A stretch of DNA of 64,000 nucleotides from the NCBI RefSeq assembly GCF_029626145.1, contig NZ_JARUBJ010000002.1, positions 5,429,501-5,493,500 on the forward strand, written 5' to 3'. How positions within the stretch are numbered: the stretch's first letter is position 1; every line of letters begins with the position of its first letter. This stretch comes from Micromonospora sp. WMMD961. GTDB taxonomy: Bacteria; Actinomycetota; Actinomycetes; Mycobacteriales; Micromonosporaceae. The notes below the pieces were generated by a model. It ran no database searches and was not told the origin of the DNA. It saw only the letters and a program-made list of their open reading frames with translations. A program made the translations under genes and the position numbers. Shown here piece by piece: positions 9,298 through 16,827 of this stretch.

Positions 9298-9391
9298 CCG
9301 GCCGGGTGTGGATGCTTCCCCACACCACACCCGGCCGGCGTACCGGCGGGTTCGTCGCCCGCCGCCCGGGGGTCGTGGGCGGCGGGCGACG
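9298..9391. other. Two perfect GC-rich hairpins in the mutasome leader
   Basis: Hairpin 1 has 14-bp perfect arms 9298-9311 and 9325-9338 around a 13-nt loop. Hairpin 2 has 15-bp perfect arms 9353-9367 and 9377-9391 around a 9-nt loop. They are separated by 14 nt and sit between the SOS boxes and the HEPN start at 9199. If transcription begins at the boxes they lie in the 5' untranslated leader. Neither has a T-run on either side, so they are not classical intrinsic terminators. No gene is seen in 9200-9497. Confidence 0.75.
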
Positions 9392-9497
9392 ATCCTGCCT
9401 GTCGGGACCAGGCTCGCGACTGCCTGGAAACCCAGGTGCGGCCCGCGGAGCCGCACCGCCGGGGCTGGCGCCGCGAAACGCCGCGCTCCGGCCGGTT

Positions 9498-9511
9498 GGA
9501 ACGAACGTTCG
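9498..9511. promoter_or_regulatory. LexA-type SOS box 1
   Basis: Contains GAAC-N4-GTTC with arms at 9499-9502 and 9507-9510; 13 of 14 positions fit the Gram-positive/actinobacterial LexA consensus CGAAC-N4-GTTCG, with only the first base deviating. The centre is 21 bp from that of the second box. Confidence 0.7.
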
Positions 9512-9517
9512 AGGCAA

Positions 9518-9533
9518 TCGAACACTCGTTCTA
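9518..9533. promoter_or_regulatory. LexA-type SOS box 2
   Basis: TCGAAC, four bases, GTTCTA: the core GAAC-N4-GTTC is perfect and the flanks fit the actinobacterial consensus except for one base. It is followed leftward by box 1 and the HEPN-imuA'-imuB-dnaE2 unit. The rightward gene begins about 190 bp away and is a carotenoid gene, so the mutasome is the likely target. Confidence 0.75.
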
Positions 9534-9720
9534 ACTGCTGCTGACAGTACACCTCCCCTCCGACGAAAATGCAACGTGTGGCGCGCTGGGCGTGCCGACC
9601 GAGCGCACCAGGGTGAGCCGACACCTGCCGAACCGGGAAGAATGGCACCATGCAGCCGCACCCGAACGTACGAGCCGCCCAGGACGCGCGCACCTCCGCC
9701 GGCAGCCCGGCCGACGTGGC

Positions 9721-10458
9721 GTGAGCACCGCACCGGAGCTGGTCACGCTGCACGTGTGGAGGACTTCCCGCGGCGCGCTGCCCCGGGCACTGACCCGGAT
9801 GGCGGTGGACCCCCGCCGGCTGCGTCGCCTCCCCGGCGCCCGGTTCGGCAAGCTGCTGGGCACCGGGACCGGCACCGGATTCGGGCCGGGGGACGCCGAC
9901 CTGACCCGGTGGGCGGCGCTGACCGTCTGGGACTCCCCCGCAGCCGCGGCCGACTTCGACGACTCGACGGTCGGGCGCGCGTGGGCCCGCGTCGCCCGCG
10001 CCTCCGCCCGGGTCGACCTGCGCCCGCTGACCAGCCGGGGCGAGTGGTCCGGTCAGCGGCCGTTCGGCGACCCGCCGGGCGGCCGGGTCACCGGCCCGGT
10101 GCTGGCGCTGACCCGGGCTCGACTGCGGGCCCGCCGGGCGGCCACCTTCTGGCGGGCGATCCCCCCGGTGGCCGCCGCCCTGCGCGACGCGCCCGGGCTG
10201 CTGGCCCGGTTCGGGGTCGGGGAGGCACCGCTGGGTTGGCAGGGCACGGTGAGCGTGTGGCGCGACCCGACGGACCTGGTGGCGTTCGCGTACCGTCACC
10301 CGGAGCACCGGGCGGCGATCATGCGAACCCCCACCGAGGGCTGGTACGCCGAGGAGCTGTTCGCCCGGTTCGAGGTGCTCGACGTGTTCGGCGACCGGTC
10401 GGTGCTCGGATGGGTCGCCGACGACGGCCCGGCAACGGTGAAGGGTGGACGGGCATGA
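9721..10458 (+). CDS. CrtA-like (spheroidene monooxygenase family) protein
   Basis: 245 aa protein resembling the CrtA/spheroidene monooxygenase family, which oxidises acyclic carotenoids at C-2. It has the heme-family-like pattern of paired ferredoxin-like halves: LVTLHVWRTSRGALPRAL and FGKLLGTGTGTGFGPGDADL first, then FWRAIPPVAAALRDAPGLLA and TVSVWRDPTDLVAFAYRHPE. The GTG at 9721 is the first plausible start giving the family-like N-terminus; no strong ribosome-binding site is seen. Its stop overlaps the next ATG by 4 nt, opening a chain of overlapping carotenoid genes. The exact substrate is not established. Confidence 0.72.
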   Translation: MSTAPELVTLHVWRTSRGALPRALTRMAVDPRRLRRLPGARFGKLLGTGTGTGFGPGDADLTRWAALTVWDSPAAAADFDDSTVGRAWARVARASARVDLRPLTSRGEWSGQRPFGDPPGGRVTGPVLALTRARLRARRAATFWRAIPPVAAALRDAPGLLARFGVGEAPLGWQGTVSVWRDPTDLVAFAYRHPEHRAAIMRTPTEGWYAEELFARFEVLDVFGDRSVLGWVADDGPATVKGGRA

Positions 10459-11006
10459 GGTTGGTGCGCTGGACGCCGGACGATCTCGTCCGGCGGCTGG
10501 ACGACGTGGTGGCCGTCTACGGCGAGGCGATGGGATACCGCACCGACCTGCTGGAGGCCCGGCGCGGCTACATCGCCACCCACGTCCGCCGGCCGGGTTT
10601 CCGGGCGGTCGCCAGCCTGACCAGCGAGGGTCACCTCGCCGGCTTCGGCTACGGCTACCTGGGCGCCTCCGGTCAGTGGTGGCACGACCAGGTGCACCGA
10701 GCACTGGACGCTCCGACCCGTCAACGCTGGCTCACCCACTGCTTCGAGGTGGTCGAGCTGCACGTCCGGCCGCCGGCGCAGGGGCACGGTCTGGGCACCG
10801 GGCAGCTGCGCGCGCTGCTCGGCATGGCCGAGGGTGACACCACACTGCTGTCCACCCCGGAGGCCGACGAGCAGACCTCACGGGCCTGGCGGTTGTACCG
10901 GCGCTTCGGTTTCGTCGACGTGCTGCGCAACTTCCACTTTCCCGGCGACGAGCGCCCGTTCGGCGTACTCGGTCGGGATCTGCCACTCGAGCCACCGGCG
11001 TCATGA
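10455..11006 (+). CDS. GNAT-family N-acetyltransferase
   Basis: 183 aa acetyltransferase fold. The acetyl-CoA loop region is VVELHVRPPAQGHGLGTGQL, followed by LLSTPEADEQTSRAWRLYRR and a C-terminal FGFVDVLRNFHFPGDERPFG. Such an enzyme is not a standard carotenoid gene, yet it overlaps both neighbours by 4 nt (ATGA), so it is transcribed and translated with them. It may acylate a pathway product, or it may only share the operon. The substrate cannot be inferred. Confidence 0.82.
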   Translation: MRLVRWTPDDLVRRLDDVVAVYGEAMGYRTDLLEARRGYIATHVRRPGFRAVASLTSEGHLAGFGYGYLGASGQWWHDQVHRALDAPTRQRWLTHCFEVVELHVRPPAQGHGLGTGQLRALLGMAEGDTTLLSTPEADEQTSRAWRLYRRFGFVDVLRNFHFPGDERPFGVLGRDLPLEPPAS

Positions 11007-11878
11007 CCCGGCGGATCTCCTGGGCGCTACTCGCGATCCTGGTGCTCGCCCAGATCTGCTACCCGCTCACCACCGGCGCCACCCGGGCCGGGCTCACCGT
11101 TGCCACCGTCGTGCTCGGTTGGCTGCTCTCGGTCGGCCACGCGCTGCTCAGCCGGGGCCCGCGGGTCGCGGCGGCGCTGGTCGCGGTGGCCACCGGCGGC
11201 GGATTCGCGATCGAGGCGATCGGGGTGGCCACCGGCGTGCCGTTCGGCAGCTACGACTACTCCGGCGAGCTGGGCCCCAAACTGGCCGGGGTGCCGCTGA
11301 TCATCCCGCTGGCCTGGACCTGGATGGCCTGGCCGGCCTGGCTGGCCGCGGTCCGGCTCACCAGCGGCGCGTCGCCCGCCGGCACCGGCAGCGCGTCGGC
11401 AACCAGCACCGGGGCGACGGCCGGTCGATGGGTGGGTCGGATCGCGCTGGCCACCGTCGGGCTGGCCGCCTGGGACCTCTTCCTCGATCCGCAGATGGTG
11501 GCCGAGGGCTACTGGGTCTGGCGCGACGCCACCCCGGCGTTGCCCGGCCTGCCCGGCATCCCGGTCAGCAACTACCTGGGTTGGCTGCTCTTCGCGGTGC
11601 TGATGATGAGTGCGCTCCGCCCGCTGGCCGGGCCTGCCGCCGAGCGCACCGACCGGCGGGACCACCCGATGACCGCGCTCTACCTGTGGACGTACTTCTC
11701 CAGCATCCTGGCCCACGCCGTCTTCCTCGACCTGCCCGCCTCGGCGCTCTGGGGCGCCGCCGGCATGTCGGTGACCGCGATACCGCTGGCGGTGACCCTG
11801 CGGCGGGCCCGCCGGGCTCGGGCGACCCGCCAGGAGGACCACCAGCCGCACCGGCCCGGCGTCGACGCGACCCGATGA
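11003..11878 (+). CDS. CruF-type carotenoid biosynthesis membrane protein (hydratase family)
   Basis: 291 aa polytopic membrane protein of the carotenoid biosynthesis family that includes CruF (1',2'-hydratase) and bisanhydrobacterioruberin hydratase. Family features seen are FAIEAIGVATGVPFGSYDYS, PLIIPLAWTWMAWPAW, AAWDLFLDPQMVAEGYWVW and a late ISNYLGWLLF-like helix (PVSNYLGWLLFAVLMM). Six to eight hydrophobic segments run the whole length. The predicted reaction is addition of water to the terminal 1,2 double bond of a linear carotenoid end. It starts on the ATGA of the GNAT gene and ends on that of the glycosyltransferase. Confidence 0.85.
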   Translation: MTRRISWALLAILVLAQICYPLTTGATRAGLTVATVVLGWLLSVGHALLSRGPRVAAALVAVATGGGFAIEAIGVATGVPFGSYDYSGELGPKLAGVPLIIPLAWTWMAWPAWLAAVRLTSGASPAGTGSASATSTGATAGRWVGRIALATVGLAAWDLFLDPQMVAEGYWVWRDATPALPGLPGIPVSNYLGWLLFAVLMMSALRPLAGPAAERTDRRDHPMTALYLWTYFSSILAHAVFLDLPASALWGAAGMSVTAIPLAVTLRRARRARATRQEDHQPHRPGVDATR

Positions 11879-13002
11879 CCGCCCTGCTCGCCCTGCTCGT
11901 CGCCGTCGCCGCGTTGACCGGGCACACCTGGCTCAACGCCGCCCGCTGGCTGCGCCGGCCCGCCGACCGGCCCACCCAGGTCGACGAGCCGGTCGCCGTG
12001 CTGCTGCCGCTGCGCGACGAGGCCACCCGGGTCACCGGATGCCTGCGCGCCCTGCTCGCCCAGCGCGGCGTGCCCGGGCTGCGCGTCGTGGTCCTCGACG
12101 ACGGTTCCACCGACGGCACCGCCGAGGTGGTCCGCGCGGTGGCCGGCGACGACCCCCGGGTCACCGTGCTCACCGGTGTCGCCCCGCCGCCGGGCTGGCT
12201 GGGCAAGCCACACGCCTGCTGGCAGTTGGCGACCCGGGCCGACCCGACGGCCACCGCGCTGGTCTTCGTCGACGCCGACGTGGTGCTCGCCCCGCACGCC
12301 GTGGCCGCGGCCGTCACCGAGCTGCGCGCCGCCCGCGTGACGCTGCTGTCGCCGTACCCCCGGATCGTGGTGGCGACGACGGCCGACCGGCTGGTGCAGC
12401 CGCTGTTGCAGTGGCTCTGGCTGACCTTCCTGCCGCTGCGGGCGATGGAGCGCTCGTCGCGGCCGTCGCTGGCCGCGGCGGGCGGCCAGTTCCTGGTGCT
12501 GGACCGGGCCGGCTACACCACCGCCGGCGGGCATGCCGCGGTCGCCGACAAGATCCTGGAGGACGTCGAGCTGGCCCGGGCGGTCAAGCGGGCCGGTGGG
12601 CGGATCGCCCTGGCCGACGGCTCCCGGCTGGCCAGCTGCCGGATGTACGACGACTGGCCGCAACTGCGCGACGGGTACTCGAAGTCGCTCTGGGCGTCGT
12701 TCGGGCACCCGGGAGCGGCGGCGGCCGTGGTGGCGTCGCTGCTGCTGCTCTACACCGCCCCGCCACTGATCGCGCTGGCGGGCGTGGCGGCCGGCGTGCC
12801 GGGGGTGGCCGCCGTGGGCCTGGTCGGCTACCTGCTCGGGGTGGCCGGGCGGGTGCTCACCGCCCGGGCCACCGGGGGCCGGTGGTGGCCCGACGCGCTC
12901 GCACACCCCGTGTCGGTCGTGGTCCTCGGTTGGCTGACCCTGCGGTCGTACCATCTGCGAAAGCGACGCCGCCTGACCTGGCGGGGTCGCCCGGTCAGCT
13001 AG
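11875..13002 (+). CDS. CruG-type carotenoid glycosyltransferase (GT2 family)
   Basis: 375 aa inverting glycosyltransferase anchored by an N-terminal helix and three C-terminal helices. The GT-A motifs are VVVLDDGSTDGTAEVV, LVFVDADVVLAP (DxD) and the acceptor region KILEDVELARAVKRAGG. The neighbour upstream is CruF, and CruF-CruG pairing is known for 2'-O-glycosylated carotenoids such as myxol glycosides. The likely role is sugar transfer onto a hydroxylated carotenoid at the membrane. The start overlaps cruF by 4 nt; the stop TAG at 13000-13002 overlaps the next gene's AGGAGG. Confidence 0.83.
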   Translation: MTALLALLVAVAALTGHTWLNAARWLRRPADRPTQVDEPVAVLLPLRDEATRVTGCLRALLAQRGVPGLRVVVLDDGSTDGTAEVVRAVAGDDPRVTVLTGVAPPPGWLGKPHACWQLATRADPTATALVFVDADVVLAPHAVAAAVTELRAARVTLLSPYPRIVVATTADRLVQPLLQWLWLTFLPLRAMERSSRPSLAAAGGQFLVLDRAGYTTAGGHAAVADKILEDVELARAVKRAGGRIALADGSRLASCRMYDDWPQLRDGYSKSLWASFGHPGAAAAVVASLLLLYTAPPLIALAGVAAGVPGVAAVGLVGYLLGVAGRVLTARATGGRWWPDALAHPVSVVVLGWLTLRSYHLRKRRRLTWRGRPVS

Positions 13003-13013
13003 GAGGACGCGGC

Positions 13014-14501
13014 ATGGCGCGGATCGTGGTCGTCGGCGCCGGGGTGGGTGGCCTCGCCACCGCCGCCCGGCTGGCCGCCACCGGGCACCAGGTGACCGTC
13101 TTCGAGCGGGCCGACACGGTCGGCGGCAAGCTCGGCCGGTACGCGCACGACACCCCGGCCGGCTCGTTCCACTTCGACACCGGGCCGAGTCTGCTCACCC
13201 TGCCCGAGGTCTTCCACGACCTGTTCGAGGCGACCGGGGCCAAGCTCGACGAATACCTGGACCTGGTCCCGCTGGACCCGATCGTCCGGCACGTCTTCCC
13301 CGGCGGCGGCCCGGCACTCGACTCCTGCGCCGACCCGGTGGAGTTCGCCACGAGGATCGGCGCCGCCTTCGGTGACCGGGCGGCGGCCGACTGGCAGCGA
13401 CTGTGGCGTCGGGCCGCGCGGGTGTGGAACGCCTCCTCGCGGGACATCCTGCGCCGTACCGTCGACTCCCCGCGCGATCTCGCGTCGCTGGCCTGGCGGG
13501 TCGGTGACCTGGCCGCCATCGCCCCGGGCCGCACCCTGCGCGGCCTGGGCCGCCGACACCTGTCCGACCCACGGCTGCGGATGCTGCTGGACCGGTACGC
13601 CACCTACACCGGGGCCGACCCACGCCGGGCGCCGGCGGCGCTGGTCGCGGTGCCGTACGCCGAACTGACCTTCGGTGGCTGGTACCTGCGCGGCGGGCTG
13701 GGCACTCTCGCCGACGCGCTGCTCACCCGCTGCCTGGACCTGGGCGTGGTCGTGCAGACCGACGCCACTGTCACAGGGATCGACGCCACCGGCGGCCGGG
13801 TGCACGGGGTACGCCTCGCCGGCGTCGGCGCGCCGGTGCCCGCCGACGTGGTGGTGGCCAACGTGGACGCCCTCACCGTCTACCGTGACCTGCTGCCGCA
13901 CCCGGGTCGGCTGGCCGGGCTGACCGACCGCAGCCTGGCCGGTTTCGTGCTGCTGCTCGGCGTCTCCGGCAGCACCGGGCTGGCCCACCACAATGTCTTC
14001 TTCCCGGGTGACTACGACGCGGAGTTCGACGCGGTCTTCGGCGACCCCGGGCGCGGCGTGCGGGCCCGGCCGGCGGCCGACCCGACGGTGTTCGTCACAG
14101 TGGCCGACGACCCGATGGTCCGCCCGGCCGGGCACGAGGCGTGGTTCGTGCTGGTCAACGCCCCACGGCAGGGCACCGCAGCGGGCGCGGTCGACTGGCG
14201 ACGCCCGGGGCTGGCCGACGCGTACGCCGATCGGATCCTGGACGTGCTGGCGCGGCGCGGCGTGGACGTGCGCGACCGGGTGCTGTTCCGCGAGGTCCGT
14301 ACCCCGGCCGACCTGGACGTGACGACCGGCGCGCCGGGTGGCTCGATCTACGGCACCGCCGGCGGGCTGCTCCGCCCCGCCAACCGGGGCCCGGCGAACG
14401 GGTTGTGGCTGGTGGGCGGCTCCACCCATCCGGGCGGCGGACTGCCGATGGTGACGCTCTCCGCGCAGATCGTCGCCGACGAGATCGGCCCCGCCTGGTA
14501 G
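13014..14501 (+). CDS. CrtI/CrtD-family carotenoid desaturase
   Basis: 495 aa FAD enzyme of the phytoene desaturase family. An N-terminal Rossmann fold is VVVGAGVGGLATAARLAATG, then FERADTVGGKLGRY and FHFDTGPSLLTLPEVF. The C-terminal FAD-contact motif is GLWLVGGSTHPGGGLPMVTL. RBS AGGAGG at 13001-13006 precedes the ATG by 7 nt and overlaps the glycosyltransferase stop. Next to CruF and CruG it is more likely a 3',4'-desaturase (CrtD role) than the phytoene desaturase, because no phytoene synthase is present. That assignment is contextual. It is the last gene of the operon and converges on the next gene with 6 nt between. Confidence 0.84.
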   Translation: MARIVVVGAGVGGLATAARLAATGHQVTVFERADTVGGKLGRYAHDTPAGSFHFDTGPSLLTLPEVFHDLFEATGAKLDEYLDLVPLDPIVRHVFPGGGPALDSCADPVEFATRIGAAFGDRAAADWQRLWRRAARVWNASSRDILRRTVDSPRDLASLAWRVGDLAAIAPGRTLRGLGRRHLSDPRLRMLLDRYATYTGADPRRAPAALVAVPYAELTFGGWYLRGGLGTLADALLTRCLDLGVVVQTDATVTGIDATGGRVHGVRLAGVGAPVPADVVVANVDALTVYRDLLPHPGRLAGLTDRSLAGFVLLLGVSGSTGLAHHNVFFPGDYDAEFDAVFGDPGRGVRARPAADPTVFVTVADDPMVRPAGHEAWFVLVNAPRQGTAAGAVDWRRPGLADAYADRILDVLARRGVDVRDRVLFREVRTPADLDVTTGAPGGSIYGTAGGLLRPANRGPANGLWLVGGSTHPGGGLPMVTLSAQIVADEIGPAW

Positions 14502-14507
14502 GGCTGC

Positions 14508-15197
14508 TCAGCCGGCGTCGAGCAGGGCGCGACGGATGGTGGAGAGCAGTTGCCCCAGACCGAAGCCGGCCAGCAGCACCCACACCGCTGTCGCCATGGT
14601 GATGGTGCCGGCGGCCAGGTCCGGCTCGATCAGCCCGGCCAACCCGGCGACCAGCAGCCCGGCCAACGCCACCGAGACCCGGGTGGGGCGCTCGCCCACG
14701 GTCACCGCGCCGATGTCACGCATGCCGGCGGCGACCGCCCGGGCCCGGACGTACTCGTGCAGCCAGGACAGCGCGCCGCCCGCCACGACCAGCGCGCCCG
14801 GCGCGCCGACCAGCCAGAACGCCAGCAACCACGCCACCTCACCGAGCCGGTCGGCGACCGAGTCGTAGACGTAGCCGAGCCGGGTGGTGCGACCGGTGGC
14901 GACCGCCACCGCGCCGTCCACGCTGTCCGCCACGGCGGCGAGCAGCACGAACAACGCGCCGAGGAAGAGGCCGTTCCCCGGCCGGGTCACCAGCAACGGT
15001 ACGCAGAAGCAGAGCAGCACCCCGGCCACGGTGACCGCGGTGGGGCTGACCCGCAGCCGGCCCAGCACATACCCCACGTGGTACGCGAATCGCAGCCAGG
15101 CGCGCACCACCGGCGCCGCGACCCGGGGGTCGAACCCGCCGTGCAACCGCGCCCAGGCCGTGGCGTACTGATCCCAGTTCAGCTGTGTGCCCACCAT
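14508..15197 (-). CDS. CDP-alcohol phosphatidyltransferase family membrane protein
   Basis: 229 aa integral membrane protein with about six helices. The family motif D-x2-DG-x2-AR-x8-G-x3-D-x3-D is seen at 91-116 as D91, D94-G95, A98, G108, D112 and D116, but the usual Arg after Ala is Val99. All four Asp are kept, so catalysis is still plausible. Typical members join a CDP-linked lipid to an alcohol such as inositol phosphate or glycerol phosphate; the acceptor is unknown. It lies downstream of metF (44 bp) on the same strand and converges with the carotenoid operon. Confidence 0.8.
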   Translation of the reverse strand: MVGTQLNWDQYATAWARLHGGFDPRVAAPVVRAWLRFAYHVGYVLGRLRVSPTAVTVAGVLLCFCVPLLVTRPGNGLFLGALFVLLAAVADSVDGAVAVATGRTTRLGYVYDSVADRLGEVAWLLAFWLVGAPGALVVAGGALSWLHEYVRARAVAAGMRDIGAVTVGERPTRVSVALAGLLVAGLAGLIEPDLAAGTITMATAVWVLLAGFGLGQLLSTIRRALLDAG

Positions 15198-15241
15198 GGA
15201 TCAACCGTCGTGCCGGGCATCAGGTGTCGCAGGACCAGCAT

Positions 15242-16159
15242 TCACACCCGCGCGCCGGCCTTCAGGTTCTGCCAGACCTCACGGGTCGCGGTGGACCGGT
15301 TGAGGGTGATGAAGTGGATCCCCGGTACACCCTCGTCGAGCAGTCGACGGCACATCTCGCTGGCCTGCTCGACGCCGAGCCGGCGGACGGCCTCCGGGTC
15401 GTCGGCGACGCGTTCGAAGCGGGCCGCCAGCGCCGGTGGGAAGGGCGCGCCGGACAGCTGCACGGACCGCTCGATGGTGCCGATCTGGGTCACCGGCATC
15501 ACCCCGGCCAGGATCGGGGTGTCGCAGCCGGCCGCGGCCACCCGGTCACGAAGTCGCAGGTAGTCGTCGGCGTCGAAGAACATCTGCGTGATCGCGAACG
15601 CCGCGCCGGCCCGGCACTTGCGGACGAACTGCGCGGTGTCGCTGGCCACGTCGGGCGAGCGGGGATGCTTGTACGGGAAGGCCGCCACGCCGACGCTGAA
15701 GTCGCCGGAATCGCGCACCAGGCGGACCAGGTCCTCGGCGTAGTCCACTCCCTCGGGGTGGCGGATCCACTCGCCGCCCGGGTTGCCCGGCGGGTCGCCG
15801 CGCACGGCCAGCACGTTGCGCACCCCCACCCCGGCGAGCCGGCCGATCACGTGCCGCAGCTCGGCGACGGAGTGGTCGACAGCGGTCAGGTGGGCCATCG
15901 GCAGCAGGGTCGTGTCGGTGGCGATCCGTTCGGTCACCGCCACCGTGGTGTCCCGCGTCGACCCGCCCGCGCCGTACGTGATCGACACGAACGACGGACG
16001 CAGCGACTCCAACTCGCGGATGGCCTGCCAGAGCAGCCGCTCCCCGGCGTCGGTCTTGGGCGGGAAGAACTCGAACGAGAAGGTCGGCTGACGCTCACGG
16101 ATGAGCTCCCCGATCGCCGGCTGCGGATTGGGGAGTACCGAGGGAAGACCGAGCGCCAC
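15242..16159 (-). CDS. metF: 5,10-methylenetetrahydrofolate reductase
   Basis: 305 aa TIM-barrel flavoenzyme that reduces 5,10-methylene-THF to 5-methyl-THF for methionine synthesis. Family signatures are FSFEFFPPKTDAGE near the N-terminus, SITYGAGGSTRDTT, VLAVRGDPP and FAITQMFFDADDYLRLRDR. Length matches bacterial MetF. The GTG start at 16159 has TAGAGT (16166-16171, minus strand) 6 nt upstream, indicating leaderless transcription. Divergent upstream is an HTH gene; downstream is the CDP-alcohol gene. Confidence 0.95.
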   Translation of the reverse strand: MALGLPSVLPNPQPAIGELIRERQPTFSFEFFPPKTDAGERLLWQAIRELESLRPSFVSITYGAGGSTRDTTVAVTERIATDTTLLPMAHLTAVDHSVAELRHVIGRLAGVGVRNVLAVRGDPPGNPGGEWIRHPEGVDYAEDLVRLVRDSGDFSVGVAAFPYKHPRSPDVASDTAQFVRKCRAGAAFAITQMFFDADDYLRLRDRVAAAGCDTPILAGVMPVTQIGTIERSVQLSGAPFPPALAARFERVADDPEAVRRLGVEQASEMCRRLLDEGVPGIHFITLNRSTATREVWQNLKAGARV

Positions 16160-16340
16160 GCCCCGACTCTAGCGGGCGAGGCGACCGTGACCCAGGCGCT
16201 TCCCACCCGATGACCGGCGTCGTCCCGCGCGCCCCGCCCGGTGGGTGCGAGGGCGTCGTACCCCCGGGGTAGGAATGGGTGGCGTGGGAGGGGCGGTGGG
16301 GGCGGTCCTGGTGCCCGTGCGGGGGTCAGCAACTCGAGCG

Positions 16341-16390
16341 GTGACGTCCGTCCCGCCCGACCGGTCGGGCGGGGTGGGGTGGGTCGTCAC
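16341..16390. promoter_or_regulatory. Perfect 22-bp palindrome nested in a wider inverted repeat
   Basis: A perfect self-complementary 22-mer occupies 16352-16373 (11-bp half-sites meeting as ACC/GGT). Outer arms GTGACG (16341-16346) and CGTCAC (16385-16390) add symmetry. It lies 27 bp before the GTG of the HTH gene, where an autoregulatory operator would be expected. The gap 16160-16416 holds no other feature I can support. Confidence 0.45.
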
Positions 16391-16416
16391 CGCGCCGACG
16401 CCCGCCAGGAGGACCC

Positions 16417-16818
16417 GTGACCCCACCCGCACCGCCGCGCCCCGCGCAGCTCGGGCCGCTGTTGGCCCGCTGCCGGCTGGCCCGTGGCTGGAGCCAGCAG
16501 CGCACCGCCGCCGAGTTGTGTGCCGCCGCCGGGGTGCCGACGCTGAGCCGGCACGAGGTGTCCCGGTGGGAACGACAGCGCCGGGTGCCCGGCGGGTTCT
16601 GGCTCGGCTGGCTCGCCGTCGTCCTGGACGTGCCGCTGGTGACGCTGGCCGAGGCCGCGGCAGCCACCCGCCGGGCCACTCGCCGGGCCGTCCCGACCCG
16701 AGCCACCGGACCGGGCCGCGCCGCTCGGGCCGGCACGTCACCGGCAGGGCGCACCGGTCCCGGTCGCACCGCTGGGACTACGCGTGGCGGTGGAGCGCCG
16801 GCCATCGGGACCGGCTAG
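16417..16818 (+). CDS. XRE-type helix-turn-helix protein
   Basis: 133 aa. An N-terminal HTH region (about 10-75) reads LARCRLARGWSQQRTAAELC then LSRHEVSRWERQRRVPGGFW, typical of Cro/CI-type DNA-binding domains. The C-terminal 45 residues are low-complexity Arg/Thr/Gly/Pro and probably disordered. GTG start with AGGAGG about 5 nt upstream. Its stop TAG is part of the -10 hexamer of the prenyl synthase gene. Target genes are unknown; the palindrome upstream suggests autoregulation. Confidence 0.72.
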   Translation: MTPPAPPRPAQLGPLLARCRLARGWSQQRTAAELCAAAGVPTLSRHEVSRWERQRRVPGGFWLGWLAVVLDVPLVTLAEAAAATRRATRRAVPTRATGPGRAARAGTSPAGRTGPGRTAGTTRGGGAPAIGTG

Positions 16819-16827
16819 CGTCGGGAC

